Source: Fallopia convolvulus
Lineage: Eukaryota; Streptophyta; Magnoliopsida; Caryophyllales; Polygonaceae
Assembly: GCA_964016875.1 (NCBI GenBank)
Contig: OZ024730.1
Coordinates: 41,523,943-41,587,942, forward strand
Direction of reading: 5' to 3'
Length of the DNA: 64,000 nt
In this document: piece by piece, positions 23,531 to 35,400 of the stretch
Numbering within the stretch: the stretch's first letter is position 1
Layout: each line of letters opens with the position of its first letter
Position numbers and translations under genes: made by a program
The notes under the pieces: model-generated
Told to the model about the DNA's origin: nothing
What the model saw: the letters and a program-made list of their open reading frames with translations, nothing else
Database searches by the model: none

Positions 23531-24269
23531 TCATGAAATAATATGTTTTTATTTTACATTTTTAGATCAAGAAGCAGGCGCAGGAGGTTGGTTCTAGTTC
23601 AATTGACACTCTCGTTGGTGCTAAACTTACTGGGTGAGGATGTACTTGATAAAAGAATATCTAAGCCTTCTGATTATGCGAAGTCACCTTACATGGAAAG
23701 GAGTGGTTTTTTGACAGAAAAAATATCTCATGTGACCAACAAACTGTTCGATTGGTTGATTGAAGACATTCCTGATCAAAGAGGATAACAATTCGTAGAA
23801 TAAAAGTTTTTCTTTACATATTGCTCTTTTATATCTTCAAGTTGATTTAAATAATAAAATTGATCATATTTTGTTTTATGTTTTTGATTTGTGTAGCATT
23901 GAAATATTTAAGATGATGCATGTTTCCGCCATGAAAAGGATTTTGTTTCAATGGCGGTAAAATCTAAAGTGGAAACAAATATAATCGGGCTTTGGAGATG
24001 TTATCTCAATATACAAAAGCAGGGGAAAAGCTACTTAAAACCCTTGAGGTTTTTTATGTCTCTTGAGGATTTGGTAAGAAAAAGGTTTTTTATATTCACA
24101 TTGTCTTATTTCATGACTTTTGAAATTCTCAATCTAATTTATACTTATGTATATTTTGCAGTTATTTCCACTGAAGAAGGATTTTAGTGATCAAGATTCC
24201 ATAGAGTGTTTCATTAATGTTGTTGATCACACTCTTGAAAAATGCAATTGGGTGAACAAGATTGGTCTG

Positions 24270-24352
24270 GTATGCATGTTTGTTCATTGATAAACTGTTA
24301 TTTTGTTCATTAGTACTACGTATTTGTTCAGGGGAATTAGCTATTTGTTCAT
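24270..24352 (+). repeat. TTTGTTCAT array E in an intron of the Ulp1-like gene
   Basis: Four copies, one decayed to TTTGTTCAGG, between the exon ending near 24270 (IGL) and the acceptor before 24381. Confidence 0.88.
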
Positions 24353-25189
24353 GATTGTTTCGCCTCTGCGTTTTTACAGTTTATGTTCCCTATTTGTACT
24401 TCATCGCATTACTATTGCATTGCATTGAATGTGAGAGTGCCAAGTTTCCACATAATTGATAACTCGATGAAGAAGGTGTACTTGGAAACAAAGTATGAGC
24501 ACGTACCTGCTAAATTGGTCAGTTTTATTTGTATTTGGAATTTTTTATATTTTGACATGTGGTTTTTAATATTGAATGAGTTGTTTTGTTTATTGTTGTT
24601 ATTTTTTTAGAGAATGCTCTTTGTTGAGCTTATGAAGTTTTACAAGATGGATGTAAGGGCTTCTTTGTTCGAGGATGAGGTTAGGGTGCCATATGAACGT
24701 CTTGAGATGGATTAGAGAGATAATAGAAACAAGATTGATTGTGAATTTTCATGATGCACCATATGGAAACATACTTTGGCACGGCTTGTCTGGTTGGAAT
24801 TGTGGACTCAATAAACATGATCAACAACAACTTGATGATTTGAGGATCAGGTAATGCAATGAATTGTTGTTGAGTCCATTGAATGAGCACAAGGCAGAAG
24901 CTAAAAAGCTTATTCAAGAATTTGTCCCGCGTAAACTGACAGTCGTTTCTCGTGCTCCTCCTAAAAAGAAGTCAAAGACCAAGAAGTGATGTATGGTCTT
25001 GTAAGAATACAGTTTTATGGTAGAAAATATTTTAGGAATTTGGTTGTTTTTGTTTATGGTTTCTTAGAATACAGTTTCATGGTGGTGTATGGTTTGAATG
25101 CTGCAGACATTTTTGGAAATGTGGATGATGGTTGTTGAAACAGGTTTTTTGTGTTAGTGTGACCATTTGATCCAGAAAACATGATTAAT

Positions 25190-25660
25190 CGTAATTTGTT
25201 CATCAACACCTTAGATTTGTTCATTGATACCTTAGATTTGTTCATCATAAACTAGAATTTGTTCATTAATATCTTAGATTTGTTCATCAGAAACTAGCAT
25301 TTGTTCATCAACACCTTAGATTTGTTCATCGATACATTAGGTTTGTTGATCAATACCTTTGATTTGTTCATCAGAAACCTTCGATTTGTTCATCAGAAAC
25401 TAGCAATTGTTCTTAAGAATATCTACATTTACCTTATATTTTTTCATCGATACCTTCGATTTGTTCATCAATACCTTCGATTTGTTCATAAAAAACTAGC
25501 ATTTGTTCTTAATTTGTTCATCGATTAAGAATATTTACATGTACAAGGAAATACATTTTATTGAAGAATGAAAGGGTTTTGTTCATTAGATAGTAAATTT
25601 GTTCATTACTAATTGCTAATTGTTCATCCAAAACCAGAAATTTATTCATTGATAATGCAA
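25190..25660 (+). repeat. TTTGTTCAT array F, the largest, between the two MULE genes
   Basis: About sixteen copies with TTAGATTTGTTCATC and AGAAACTAGCA spacers. It fills the space between the 3' end of the Ulp1-like gene (24988) and the 3' end of the convergent transposase gene (25745). Confidence 0.93.
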
Positions 25661-25744
25661 CAATTAATAATAGTATGCATTTCATCCTAATGCAACAATT
25701 GTGTATCAGAAATCAAAGATTAATGATAACTAATTGGGAACATT

Positions 25745-27814
25745 GGTGCATGTCCTGTTGTTGTGTCCAAGCTTCTTGCATTTTGCACAAGCCCTTTACT
25801 CCTTTTTTACTTTGTTCATTGCTTTCTATTTACCTCCCATAATACGCCCTTCTTTCTTCCTGCCTTTGTCACTGCTCATTCTGGAGGGTGTACCTTAATA
25901 ACACTCGATCTGTTTCCCAAGAATGTTTGGATTGAACTCTGCCTTGTTGATGTAGATGATTCCCCTCCCAATAAGATCAGATAGATTTTCTTTTTTCCTT
26001 CAAGAAACATATTAGCTCTTTGAGGTGTTCTGTGTTGTCCCTTTTGACATTAATGCAAGAATGTACCTCGCCCAATAAATCAGAAATCAACAGCTTCTTC
26101 CCATTCATCACATCACATTGTTCAATTGTTGAACCTTCTATCTCAAAAGTAGGAGTCAGATTTGATGTCTTTGTCCATCTATTTTTGATGTATTTAGTTG
26201 GCACCTTCCTCAAGCCAATGTTTTTGAATACGAAAAACATATGGCAGCATGGAATCCCGATATTGATGAACTTATTGCATAAGAAAATGAACTCTTCGTT
26301 TTGTAGCTCATATATCACAACATGTACCGTCCCAAACTACACGTTGATGTGGTACTTGTGGATGTTGTCTTCCTTGACCAAATTGCTTAGACCACATTCA
26401 AGTACAGAAGCAACAATTTATGTCTGGACGTCATAGAAGACGTTTATGGTGTAAACAAATGCACAATGTTTCTCTAAATCCAATGGTGTCATTAGAGTGG
26501 GGGAGTTTGTTGAAGATTCAAAGTCTAAACTCTGCTTATTGTGCCTTTGTGAATCAATTGCAATCTCAAACTGCATCATGAAAATAACTAGAGAAGATGT
26601 GGATCTAATGAAATGCGAGAAGAAGAAGTTCTGGATCTCAGACCTTGAAGTTGTTCTAAGAAGTCCTCCCATGTTTACATCGTTGAAGTACGCAGGGATC
26701 CATAAGTGACGTAGCTCAAACATCAGCGGCAACCAAGTGTTTGACTCAAGTCCAAATTCAGCAATAATGGAATGCCAAGTCTCCTCAAAATATTCCCGGC
26801 TAATTTCATTGCTCCACACAAGCTTGTTGAACTTGCTTCTGAATTGATCATTGTTATACACATCATTTGTAACCTTTGACAGTACCTTGAACATGATATG
26901 CCACATGCAGAAACAATGCACAGCCTTGTTAAAAACTTTTTCAATTGCAACTCTTACTGCAAGATCTTGATCAGTGAGAATGACAAATGGTTCATGCCCC
27001 CTCATTGCATCTTTGAACTTTTAGAATAGCCAGACATAAGATTCGATATCTTCTTTTAGAAGCAACCCAAAAGGCAAAAGTAATGCTCTTCTTGTTGTTG
27101 TCAACCCTTGTAAATGGTAAAAACACCATTTCATACCTGAAGGCAAATAATTTAATTTTTTCATCAATATATGTGATTTGTTCATCAATATATACGATTT
27201 GTTCATCAATAGAATTAATTTGTTCATCAATAGAATTAATTTGTTCATTGTAAATTCCTGAAGGCAAGTATTAATTTTGTTCATCAATACATACGATTAT
27301 TTCATTAAAAGAAACAATTTGTTCATCAAAATTAAACCTTTTTCATACATGTTTGATTTGTATGTTGCATCAGTTGAGACAATATCTCCAAAATATGAGA
27401 AGTTCTTCAAATTTCTTAACAATATATCCATTTCTTTCAAAAAGTCGCATAGCTAGTTTAGCAATGCAACCACACCTTTTGCTTACTCTTTTTCGCTTTT
27501 TCACTTTTCCTTGTTGTCCTTCTTCTTCATTATTCTCTTCATCATCTTCTTCATCATCATATTCGTCATCTTCTTTTTCTTCTTCTTTACTATATGCAGT
27601 ATGTTCAGGTTTTTGAGTTGAGTTTTTAAATCCTGTCCGATTACACAGCATGTATTTTCAAACTGTAGTGTTGGTTCCATCCGAAGACTTTGTAATGGTG
27701 CCAGCACATGCTTGGAAACCACATGCATCTACGTATGCCTTGTAGAAATTTACTCCTTGTTCCCAGGTTCTAAACACTATCCCCTCTCTAGGTATTAAGT
27801 TGTCATCACAAAAT
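25745..27814 (-). pseudogene. FAR1-type MULE transposase, main part
   Basis: On - in order: LIPREGIVFRTWEQGVNFYK and GFQACAG begin a FAR1 DNA-binding domain, with an acidic D/E insertion and KRCGCIAKLAMRLF; DIVSTDATYKSNM holds the first catalytic Asp; after an intron come MVFLPFTRVDNNKK and ILTDQDLAVRVAI with the second Asp region; then HCFCMWHIMFK; a SWIM-like CNKFINIGIPCCHMFFVF; and a terminal zinc knuckle CAKCKKLGHNNRTC near 25755. Several frameshifts and stops, for example near 27030 and 26410, show decay. It would have cut and joined MULE ends. The Tat element at 27820 inserted in its first domain. Confidence 0.88.
27160..27340 (+). repeat. TTTGTTCAT array G in an intron of the transposase gene
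   Basis: About eight copies (ATTTGTTCATCAATAGAATTA). The transposase coding reading stops at about 27140 and resumes at about 27345 on -, so the array lies in an intron and is antisense to that gene. Confidence 0.9.
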
Positions 27815-27819
27815 GGTAT

Positions 27820-28343
27820 TGTTTTGGGAAAGATAATCGCACTAACGCGTTACCTGCTAAAATAGGGGAAATCCTAACCAAAAAACAGTCGCAACACGTT
27901 ATGAACTAAAGAGAAGATGTAGAGTCAAATAAAGAATAGAGAACAAAGAGTAAGCAAGTAGTAATGCGTATGCTGTGATTGCAGTTGCAGATAAATCTCT
28001 CAAAAGTATACAAGAACACTCGAGTGGAAAGGAAATGACTAAACAAAGATGAAGTAAGCTTCTAGTTTTTGTTCAAAGTGCTCCTATAGATCGTGCCTCC
28101 ATTTTCGCCTCAACTTTGTTTTATAGTGCTTTCTCCGTTTGGACCGTTGGTGGGGTGCTCATCATATCCCGGGGATTTCGAAACCGGCATGAATGAGGTA
28201 GCCGTTGAGGTGAGTAAATGCCGAATCCGAGATCTTCGCCATGCGTGGAATAACTCCTCGGCCTTCTCCTTTAACCACCATTCTAGGCTAGACGTTTTGG
28301 GCTTTCGACGTTCTTTTTGGGCTAGGTTTAGGAGGGCCCAACA
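27820..28343 (-). repeat. 3' LTR of element 2
   Basis: 524 bp. In - orientation it starts TGTTGGGCCCTCC and ends TTCCCAAAACA. It matches 38106-38566. It keeps a 63-bp segment (about 28095-28157) that the other LTR lost between short GTGC(C)T repeats. Confidence 0.92.
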
Positions 28344-28487
28344 ATACCCCCATCAAAAATCCGGGAAAAATTCCCTCCACCGCTTTTCTAGGGTTTTTGA
28401 TTTTTGGCTTCGTAGTGCGTAAAGGCGTGTCCCATCAATATGTATTTATAGCAATTATGATGGCCTCCTAGACTTCAATCGTGCTTC

Positions 28488-30349
28488 TTGGTGTCCAGGT
28501 ACGCTTCCTTCTTCTTTGCTTCTTCATCTTCAACCTCCGCCCTTTCCTTCACTATAGCTACTTCTAGTTCCTCTTCCCTTTACTGTCTTGAAGCCACCAT
28601 TCCTCCCTCTATGACCTCTTCTGGTTTTCTCACCTCCTATCATCGGAGGGATAGTACTTCAGAGGACCCCCATATCTTTGCCTTCTCTGTTGGTTTCCCT
28701 TCGCATGCAAAGGTGTTCCTTCCTCCCCCTTGGTGTCCATACGGACTTCTGTGCCGACGATTGGGTGTGCTTGTATGAGTACCCTTTTCGTATTGGCCAC
28801 CGTTTCCCGTTTTCTCCTGTAGTCGTCGATTTTTTGTCCACCCTCAATGTTTCTCCGGGGCAGTTACTTCCCCAAGTTTGGAGACTTCTGCTTTCCGTTG
28901 ACCGATTATGTTCTTCTCAAGGCCTTCCCTTCAAAGCGGCCGACTTCTTCTTGAATTACCGCCTATCTAAGGGCGGTCTGGCCGTTTAACCTTGAAAACC
29001 TTCACCAATAGATCCGACTTAGTCTTCAACATATCAAAATATGATCGGGGTTGGGCTGATAAGTTCTTCTTCGTGAGATTGTCTTCCTTGAGAATCGATA
29101 CTTCTTTTTTGAAAAGTCATTGGCGTTCAACATGTAGTGTTTCCCTCTTGTATTCGTTGATCCCCATTCGAATCTAACCCCTGACTGTTTGTTGGTTGTT
29201 GTTATTTCTGTGCAGAGAATCTCGCTACTCCTACTCCCCGCAAGGTGTCATCCCAAGTCATTTCCCACATCGAGGCTCTTTCGTTGGAAGACAAATCGTA
29301 CCCTGAGTTAGTGAAAGCGTGTTTTGCTGAACCCGAAGATACCGAGATGTCGAGTAAGTTCTTTTCTTCTTATTCCTCCTGTTTTTCATCTCTATCTTCC
29401 ATTGACCTTGTTACTTCACCTTGTCAGGCTCTAGAACCACCAGATATACTACTGCGCTATCAACCTTGGAAAGGGTCGAAGCCATGAAAAAGAGGAAAGC
29501 GGACACGACCTCCATTGCGGATACGTCTTTGATGGTATCCTTGCCTCCAAAAGTGGTAGGAGATTCTCCTAAAGCCTCCTTATCAAAGAAAGGTGCATCT
29601 TCTCGGATGACGGATCTTCCCATCACCATGATGTCCCTAGATATGGACGCTGAGAAGTGCTTGAAGTCTTTGATGCCTCTGCAAGTGGACTGCCTTCATG
29701 GTTCAAGCCATCGATCTTCTTTTCCTGAGTTTCTCGGCGAAATACTAGCAACCCAGTGGCAGGTACTTGACAGCTCTCTTCACTTTTATTGCTAATTGTC
29801 TGTGTGTCTAATAAATCCGCACTTGTTGCCTAAGGCCTCCAACTCACTCTTGCGGCTTATGACACCTTCAACGATTACCCTGAGCAACTAGCTCAAAGTA
29901 AGATCAACATGCAGCTTGAAAAGGATAGGTCGGTCATCTTGGGACATGAGAAGAAGGTTCTGGAGAAAAAAGTCCTTGATTTGCAAAGTGCCCTCGAAAG
30001 AGCTCTAGAGGACTCCAAGGCGTGGGAGGAAAAGTTCAAGGAAGCATCGAAGAAGAGTGTCGCTCTTGCTCAAGAAGTTGAGGATACGGTTGACTACTGG
30101 TCGCTCAGAGCTCGTGTCGAGACGATTGAGGAGTTTGCTGCTGGGAAACACTCTTCCTGGGACGCTGCGAAAGAGAGGGAGCAATTCGAGAACTTGTTTC
30201 CTGAAGAAGCCAATGCGTCCAAGAGATCTTCTCTCGTCGACGACATTTCACAAGTCGCCAAAGAAGTGGCCCAGGTCGAGATGGATAACCAGAAGTCAAC
30301 CGAGAACGCAGACAAAGAATTACTCCTTTCCACTTTTTCTATTTCATGA
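28488..30349 (+). pseudogene. Antisense gene (aORF) of Tat element 2
   Basis: It lies on the strand opposite gag-pol, between integrase and the 3' LTR. Exon 1 to about 29140 holds CLYEYPFRIGHRFPF, STLNVSPGQLLPQVWRLLL and YDRGWADKFFFVRLSSL. Likely exons follow at 29219-29355, 29430-29760 and about 29837-30349, each with GT/AG borders. The C-terminal coiled coil includes LDLQSALERALEDSKAWEEK and RVETIEEFAAGKHSSWD. Frameshifts at about 28690 and 28985 break exon 1. The protein aligns along its length with the antisense gene of element 1. Function unknown; I do not invent one. Confidence 0.75.
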
Positions 30350-30975
30350 ACTCTTATCCTACCCCCAGTATGTTGCTTTTAAAACTTTATGTTTTGTTTG
30401 GCCGCTTGTATTAGGGCTTAGATGTGGACAACTTTGCACCCCGTGATGATTTTCTTTGGGGTTATGTTTATTTTGATAATATTTTGCTATGGCCTTGGAT
30501 CTATGTTTGACTTTTTTGCAGGTAGAACAGGTTCAACGCTGGAGAATGAAGATCAACGCGTTTGTGGAGAAATTGACTTGTCTGATATATGTGCCTGTAA
30601 TTTAGCAATAAACTCTTCGTTGTATAGCGCTTTTTTGTGTGTACGATGCAGAGGGAGTAAAAAAATAATGTATTTGTCTGAAAACAAATATTGGTAATGA
30701 AATTGTGAATCATATTACAAACTTTTGATGAAACTCCTCTTGCTCTAGAGTCTTTGTTACATGTTCTCATCTCTTGCATTTTATTGACTAGTCGTTGTGT
30801 GCACAGCGTTGCCTGATCATAAGGCGAGGGCCTTTGTTTTAGCCTGTAACGTCACAAGGCGTCACTTGTTTAGTTTTTTTTGTAACCGTTGTTGTCTTAT
30901 GTATGTATAAAGATGTAATGATATAATGTGAAAAGAAAACATTTATGAAGTATACCTTATCGCGATTCATGCGTT
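30350..30975. other. Untranslated spacer of element 2
   Basis: Between the end of the antisense gene and the end of integrase, which converge here. The sequence is AT-rich, has no recognisable protein and probably contains both polyadenylation regions. Confidence 0.5.
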
Positions 30976-33410
30976 TTAAAAGTGATACAACTTCAAGTTC
31001 ATCGCATTCCAACTTCTGGGGACCGTCTTCCCATATTGTGACATCAACTCGTAGGCTCCTTGTCCTACGATCCTCGTGATCTGATATGGTCCTTGCCAGT
31101 TTGCCCCCAACTTGCCAGCATTCAACTCCTGCGTATTCTGGAAGACTTTCCTCAATACCCAATCTCCCACTTGGAATGCCTTTGCATTAACGCGTTTGTT
31201 GTAACTCCGAGCTACCCCCTGTCTACATGCCACCATAAGAACCGATGCCTCATCTCGTAACTCGTCGATCGTGTCGAAATTGTGTAACAGGTTGGGTAGG
31301 TTTGATTCTTCGGTAACGAGTCCATATCGAATTGTGGGCAAAGTTACTTCTACTAATAACACGGCTTCACATCCATAAACTAAGGAGAAAGGTGTATGGC
31401 CTGTTGCAGTTTTAGGGGTTGCTCGATTTGATCATAGGATAAGGGGTAACTCGTCTGCCCATTTCCCATTTGCCTCTTTGAGTCGCTTCTTCAAGTTGTT
31501 GATGATTACTTTGTTACTTGCTTCTGCTTGACCATTGGCTTGAGGATAACGTGGTGTTGACATTACCAACTGAATTTTGTATTGCTGGCAGAATGATCTC
31601 GTCTTATCACTGATGTAATAGGGCCCGTTGTCGCATATTATGGTGGACGGTATTCCGAATCTACTCAGAATGTTTCTCTTTATGAAAGAGATGACCTAGG
31701 TGTCTCTGACTTCTTTGAAGGCTTCGGCTTCAATCCACTTGGAGAAGTAGTCAGTCATCGCTGATGTTCGCATTTTTAGTATAGTTTTTGATAGGTTTTC
31801 TTTGCTTATTAGGTTTAGTTTTGTTTAGTTTAGGTTTAGTTTTGAGTATTTTTAGTTAGTTTTGCATAATTCTGTGAAAAGAGTGGAATCTACGCTATTT
31901 TGTGAATTTTGCAGGTTTTAGCGAGGAGAAGAGCTAAATGGAGCTAAATTTGGAGCATTGCAGCGAGAGACGGAGGAGTGCAAGATTGAAGAAGTCGAAG
32001 CTCGAGAGTACAAGAAGAAGTGTCGAAGAAAAACAAACCCCAGGCTCGTTAACGAGGCTGTGAAGGGTCGTTAACGAGGCCACGAAAAGAAAGATTTCGA
32101 GTATAATTTTTATTATTAACCGATCTTGAGCGGGAATTTATTTTCGTGTCGGTTGAGTATCTTTTTAGAATCTTTTGGGGTTGTTAGAATATGTATTTTA
32201 GGGTTTAATATCTTTTTAGATTTTATTTCTATCTTTTAGAGATTGTTTCTATCTTTTTAGGAAAGTTTATATCTTTTAGCCTTTTTTGGTTTTTAGTTTT
32301 TTTTAGTATAAATACCCTTCTATCTAGCATAGAAAGGGGGGCTTGATTTTGGAGAAGTTTTTAGGGAGTTATTTTAGAGGAGATTTGTGAAGGCTGAAGG
32401 AGAGATAGATCGGAAGAGGATCACGAAGCTTGGTAGACGACGGTTGTCGAGTGTTCGTTGGTCGTGTTTGTGGTTCGTTGTTTTTTTTTTTCTCGGTTTC
32501 TTCTGAATCTCTGTAAGACAATATATTTTTCTTATTAATTTGAGTTTTGAGTTTTGTTTCAATGTTTCTTTTTATTGAAGTTTGTAGTTTCTTAGTCATG
32601 ATTAGTGAGTAGTTTACTTTTCTAGGGTCGGGGTTAAGCCCGGCATAGTTGAGCATGTTGGATAAGTAAGATTGTGTGTGAATGGCTTTTATCTTTTATT
32701 GAGATTGTTTGTTGTGCTTAATACCAAGACGAAAGTTGAGGTAATTTAGGTTTTTAACTTGATTGAAAGAGAAAGTTAGTAACTTGAAGGTTGATATTGT
32801 TTGAAAACGAAAGTTTCAAGCTTTAGATCAAAAACAAACAATTGGGTGAATTAGGATGCGAAAGTAGATTAATTTACTTATTAAGTCGACGAAAGTTGAT
32901 AACTCTATCTGTTTAAAGGCGTGATCTTATCTTCTTACGGAATTCTTATGCTTAGCTATGTTGTGGTGTCCCTTGTCCTAGATTTTTGCTTTATTTGAAA
33001 TATTTCTGGCAAATCTTCGTTGCTGAGTACTTGCCTCGGTACCGAATTTTAATTAGAATTTTATTAGGTCGATAGTTAGTATTTTTGTGTTCGGTGGTTC
33101 GGTAACGATCCTGACAACATCGTTAATGAGGCATCTCGTGAGTGTTTTGTTTGATTTTTGTTAGATTGATAGACAAACAACCTTGCTTCCTGTGGAACGA
33201 TCCTGACTCCACTGTACTCAGCGGGGTCTTGACTTACAAATTTATTTGTTGGCCGAGAAACCCTTTCAACAATCGCTAAGATGTAGACGCGTTGTCCTGA
33301 AGCTGGAGGAAGCTTTCCCACGATGTCCATCCTCGATTTTATGAATGGCCATGGGGAAGTTATAGGATGTAATAGCTCTGAAGGTTGATGTGGTATAGGT
33401 CCATGACGCT
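30976..33410 (-). pseudogene. Tat integrase of element 2, split by a solo LTR
   Basis: On - the zinc-binding part (CDACQRHGPIPHQP) and the core start (GQRVYILA) lie at 33277-33430; the reading resumes at 31756 with MTDYFSKW, then CDNGPYYIS with the second catalytic Asp and NGQAEASNK with the Glu, and ends with GPYQITRIVGQGAYEL and VPRSWNAMNLKLYHF at 30976. Apart from the insertion and a few stops near 31430 and 31700 it is complete, unlike the core-deleted copy in element 1. It would insert cDNA into the genome. Confidence 0.85.
31762..33271. mobile_element. Solo LTR (1,510 bp) with 5-bp target duplication
   Basis: It begins TGATGTTCGC and ends CCCTTTCAACA, and is flanked by ATCGC on both sides (31757-31761 and 33272-33276). 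Removing it rejoins the integrase reading. A TATA-like AGTATAAATACCC is at about 32306, followed by a transcribed-looking leader, so the LTR reads +. There are no genes. Length and the 3' end style (TGTGGAACGATCCTGACTCC) suggest an Athila- or Ogre-like gypsy LTR, but that assignment is tentative. Solo LTRs arise by recombination between the two LTRs of a full element. Confidence 0.85.
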
Positions 33411-33429
33411 GGCACGCGTCACACTTGCG

Positions 33430-35400
33430 AGAGAACTCTACTGCGTCTTTGTTCATGGTAGGCCAATAATAACTCATCCTGCTCGCCTTCCTTGCTAAAT
33501 TGCGACCCCCTGTATGATTTCCGCATTCTCCATTGTGTATGTCTTGTAACACCTTCTGTACTTCTTCTTCCTTTATGCATCGGGCGTATATTCCTGACGA
33601 CATCCACTTAAACAAGATGTTATTCTTAACAGTGAAAGTGGAAGCTTTTACCTTAAATAGTTGGGCTTCTTCCTTGTCGTCTGGCAAAACTCCATCTCGT
33701 AACCACTTTAGATAAGGGGTTACCCATGAATTGTCTTCATCATAACCTCGAATCTCAAACACGTCTGCCTCCTTGGTTATAGATGGCGCATCAAGGTACA
33801 CGAAGGGTATCTTGTTGTACTCTCTTGGGTCGATTGCGGATCCGAGGTTGGCCAAGGCGTCTGATTGCGTGTTGGCATCTCGGGGAACTTGCTTTATCTC
33901 GAAATGTTTGAAATGCTTTACGATCTCTTGAACTTTTTCCAAGTACACCTTCATCTTTGAATCCCTGACAACATATGAGTTCGTAACTTGATTTACAATA
34001 AGTAACGAATCGCAAATTACATCGATCTCTTGTACATTCAAGTCCTTAGCAACAAGTAACCCTGCAATAAGCGCCTCATATTCTGCTTCATTGTTGGTAG
34101 CTTTGAATGTACATCGAATAACTTGGGCTATCCTATCCCCCTGTGGTGACTTCAAGACTACCCCCAATCCTACGCCAATCTGATTTGACACCCCGTCTGT
34201 ATGCATCAGCCATTTGCCACTTCCTGTTACGTGTAGTACGTCTTGGTCTTCATGCTCTGAAGTGGTAGAAGTGAATTCAACCACAAAATCCGTCAATGCT
34301 TGAGACTTCATTGCCGTTCTAGGCTCGTACGTGATGTCGTAGCCATTTAAGTGGATCAACCATCTTGTTAGCCGACCTGATAATTCTGGCTTTGACATAA
34401 TACTCTTCATTGGGTAATTAGTTCTCACGATGACAGAATGATTTTCAAAATAAGGACGTAACTTTATTGAAGCCATTACCAAAGATAATACTAGTTTCTC
34501 CATGGGGGAATACCTGGTTTCCGCATCGAGCAAAGTTTTACTTATGTAATAAATGGGCAACTGATCTCCATTCTCTTCTCGGATCAAGACAGCACTCACT
34601 GCTACTTCGGTCATGGCCAGATATACATATAACTCCTCGCCTGACTTTGGTTTAGATAATACCTGCGGATTAGACAAATAATTCTTTAATTCCCCAAAGG
34701 CTTTTTCATGTGCTTCCGTCCACTCGAACGACTTGTTTTTCTTCATAATGTCGTAGAACAATTTGTTTCTATCTGAAGATCGTGATATGAACCAGTTCAA
34801 TGCAACTACTTGTCCTGTTAACCTTTGGACATCCTTGACGCACTTCGGTGATTGCAACTCCATTTTGGCTTTGATTTGTTCTGGACTCGCCTCGATTCCC
34901 CTTTGCTTCACTATGTATCCGATGAATTTCCCTGATGTCACCCCGAAAGAGCACTTGGTTGGGTTCAACTTCATCTTGTAACTCCCCAAGATCACGAACG
35001 TGTCTTTCAGGTGATTAATATGGTCCTCCGCCTTCAATGACTTGACTAACATGTCGTATATGTATACCTCCATTGTATCCCCCAGTTTTTCCTGAAACAT
35101 CTTATTAACCAATCTCTGATAAGTAGCACCTGCGTTTTATAACCCGAAAGGCATAACCTTGTAACAATAGGTTCCCTGATTGGTTACGAATGCAGTTTTT
35201 TCTTGATCATCAAAGTGCATCATTATTTGATGATATCCACTAAATGCATCCATGAAAGTCAAGAGTTCATGCCCTTCCGTCGCGTCCACCATTGCGTCAA
35301 AATGATGCAAGGGGAACGAGTCTTTAGGGCATGATTTGTTTAAATCGGTAAAGTCTACGCAAACGCTCCATTTACCATTTTTCTTTCTAACGACAACCAC
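33430..35400 (-). pseudogene. Tat reverse transcriptase and two RNase H domains of element 2
   Basis: On -: KKNGKWSVCVDFTDLNKSCP, LLTFMDAFSGYHQI, one stop at about 35137, then EVYIYDMLVKSLKAEDH, RNase H (AMTEVAVSAVLIREENGD, YYISKTLLDAETRYS), second RNase H (HTDGVSNQIGVGLGVVL, NNEAEYEALIAGL) and the linker to integrase. The catalytic YIDD is YIYD, which removes the first of the two metal-binding aspartates. A single open frame of about 600 codons (35112 down) shows it is less decayed than element 1. Confidence 0.9.

Larger units (their letters stand above)
19552..24988 (+). pseudogene. Ulp1-like (C48) cysteine protease gene of the inner MULE, decayed
   Basis: Likely exons: 19552-19585 (MKNQSSSQENQ), 20229-20278, 20442-21506, 21610-21867, 22125-23434, then several short ones to 24988. 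The N-terminal domain at 20809-21510 contains MCYYVARCFDP, VRITPELVQFYLGLP, a form found in plant ULP-MULE proteins. A 330-residue E/K/R coiled coil follows (22364-23374). The C-terminal protease region has the His in TSSHYYCIALN, the Asp in FHIIDNS, and the Cys in KIDCEF where the family has DCG. Frameshifts near 20798, 23360, 23630 and 24745 and a stop at 22345 break it. In intact relatives the domain removes SUMO-like tags. Confidence 0.75.

Noticed and set aside
25190..25660. Regular repeats with spacers, CRISPR-like
   Set aside because: The host is a plant, the repeat is a 9-bp core with spacers of about 12 bp, the spacers are themselves repeats, and there are no cas genes.
32369..32656. 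- strand reading inside the solo LTR
   Set aside because: It is short, of low complexity and antisense to the LTR leader; nothing supports a gene.
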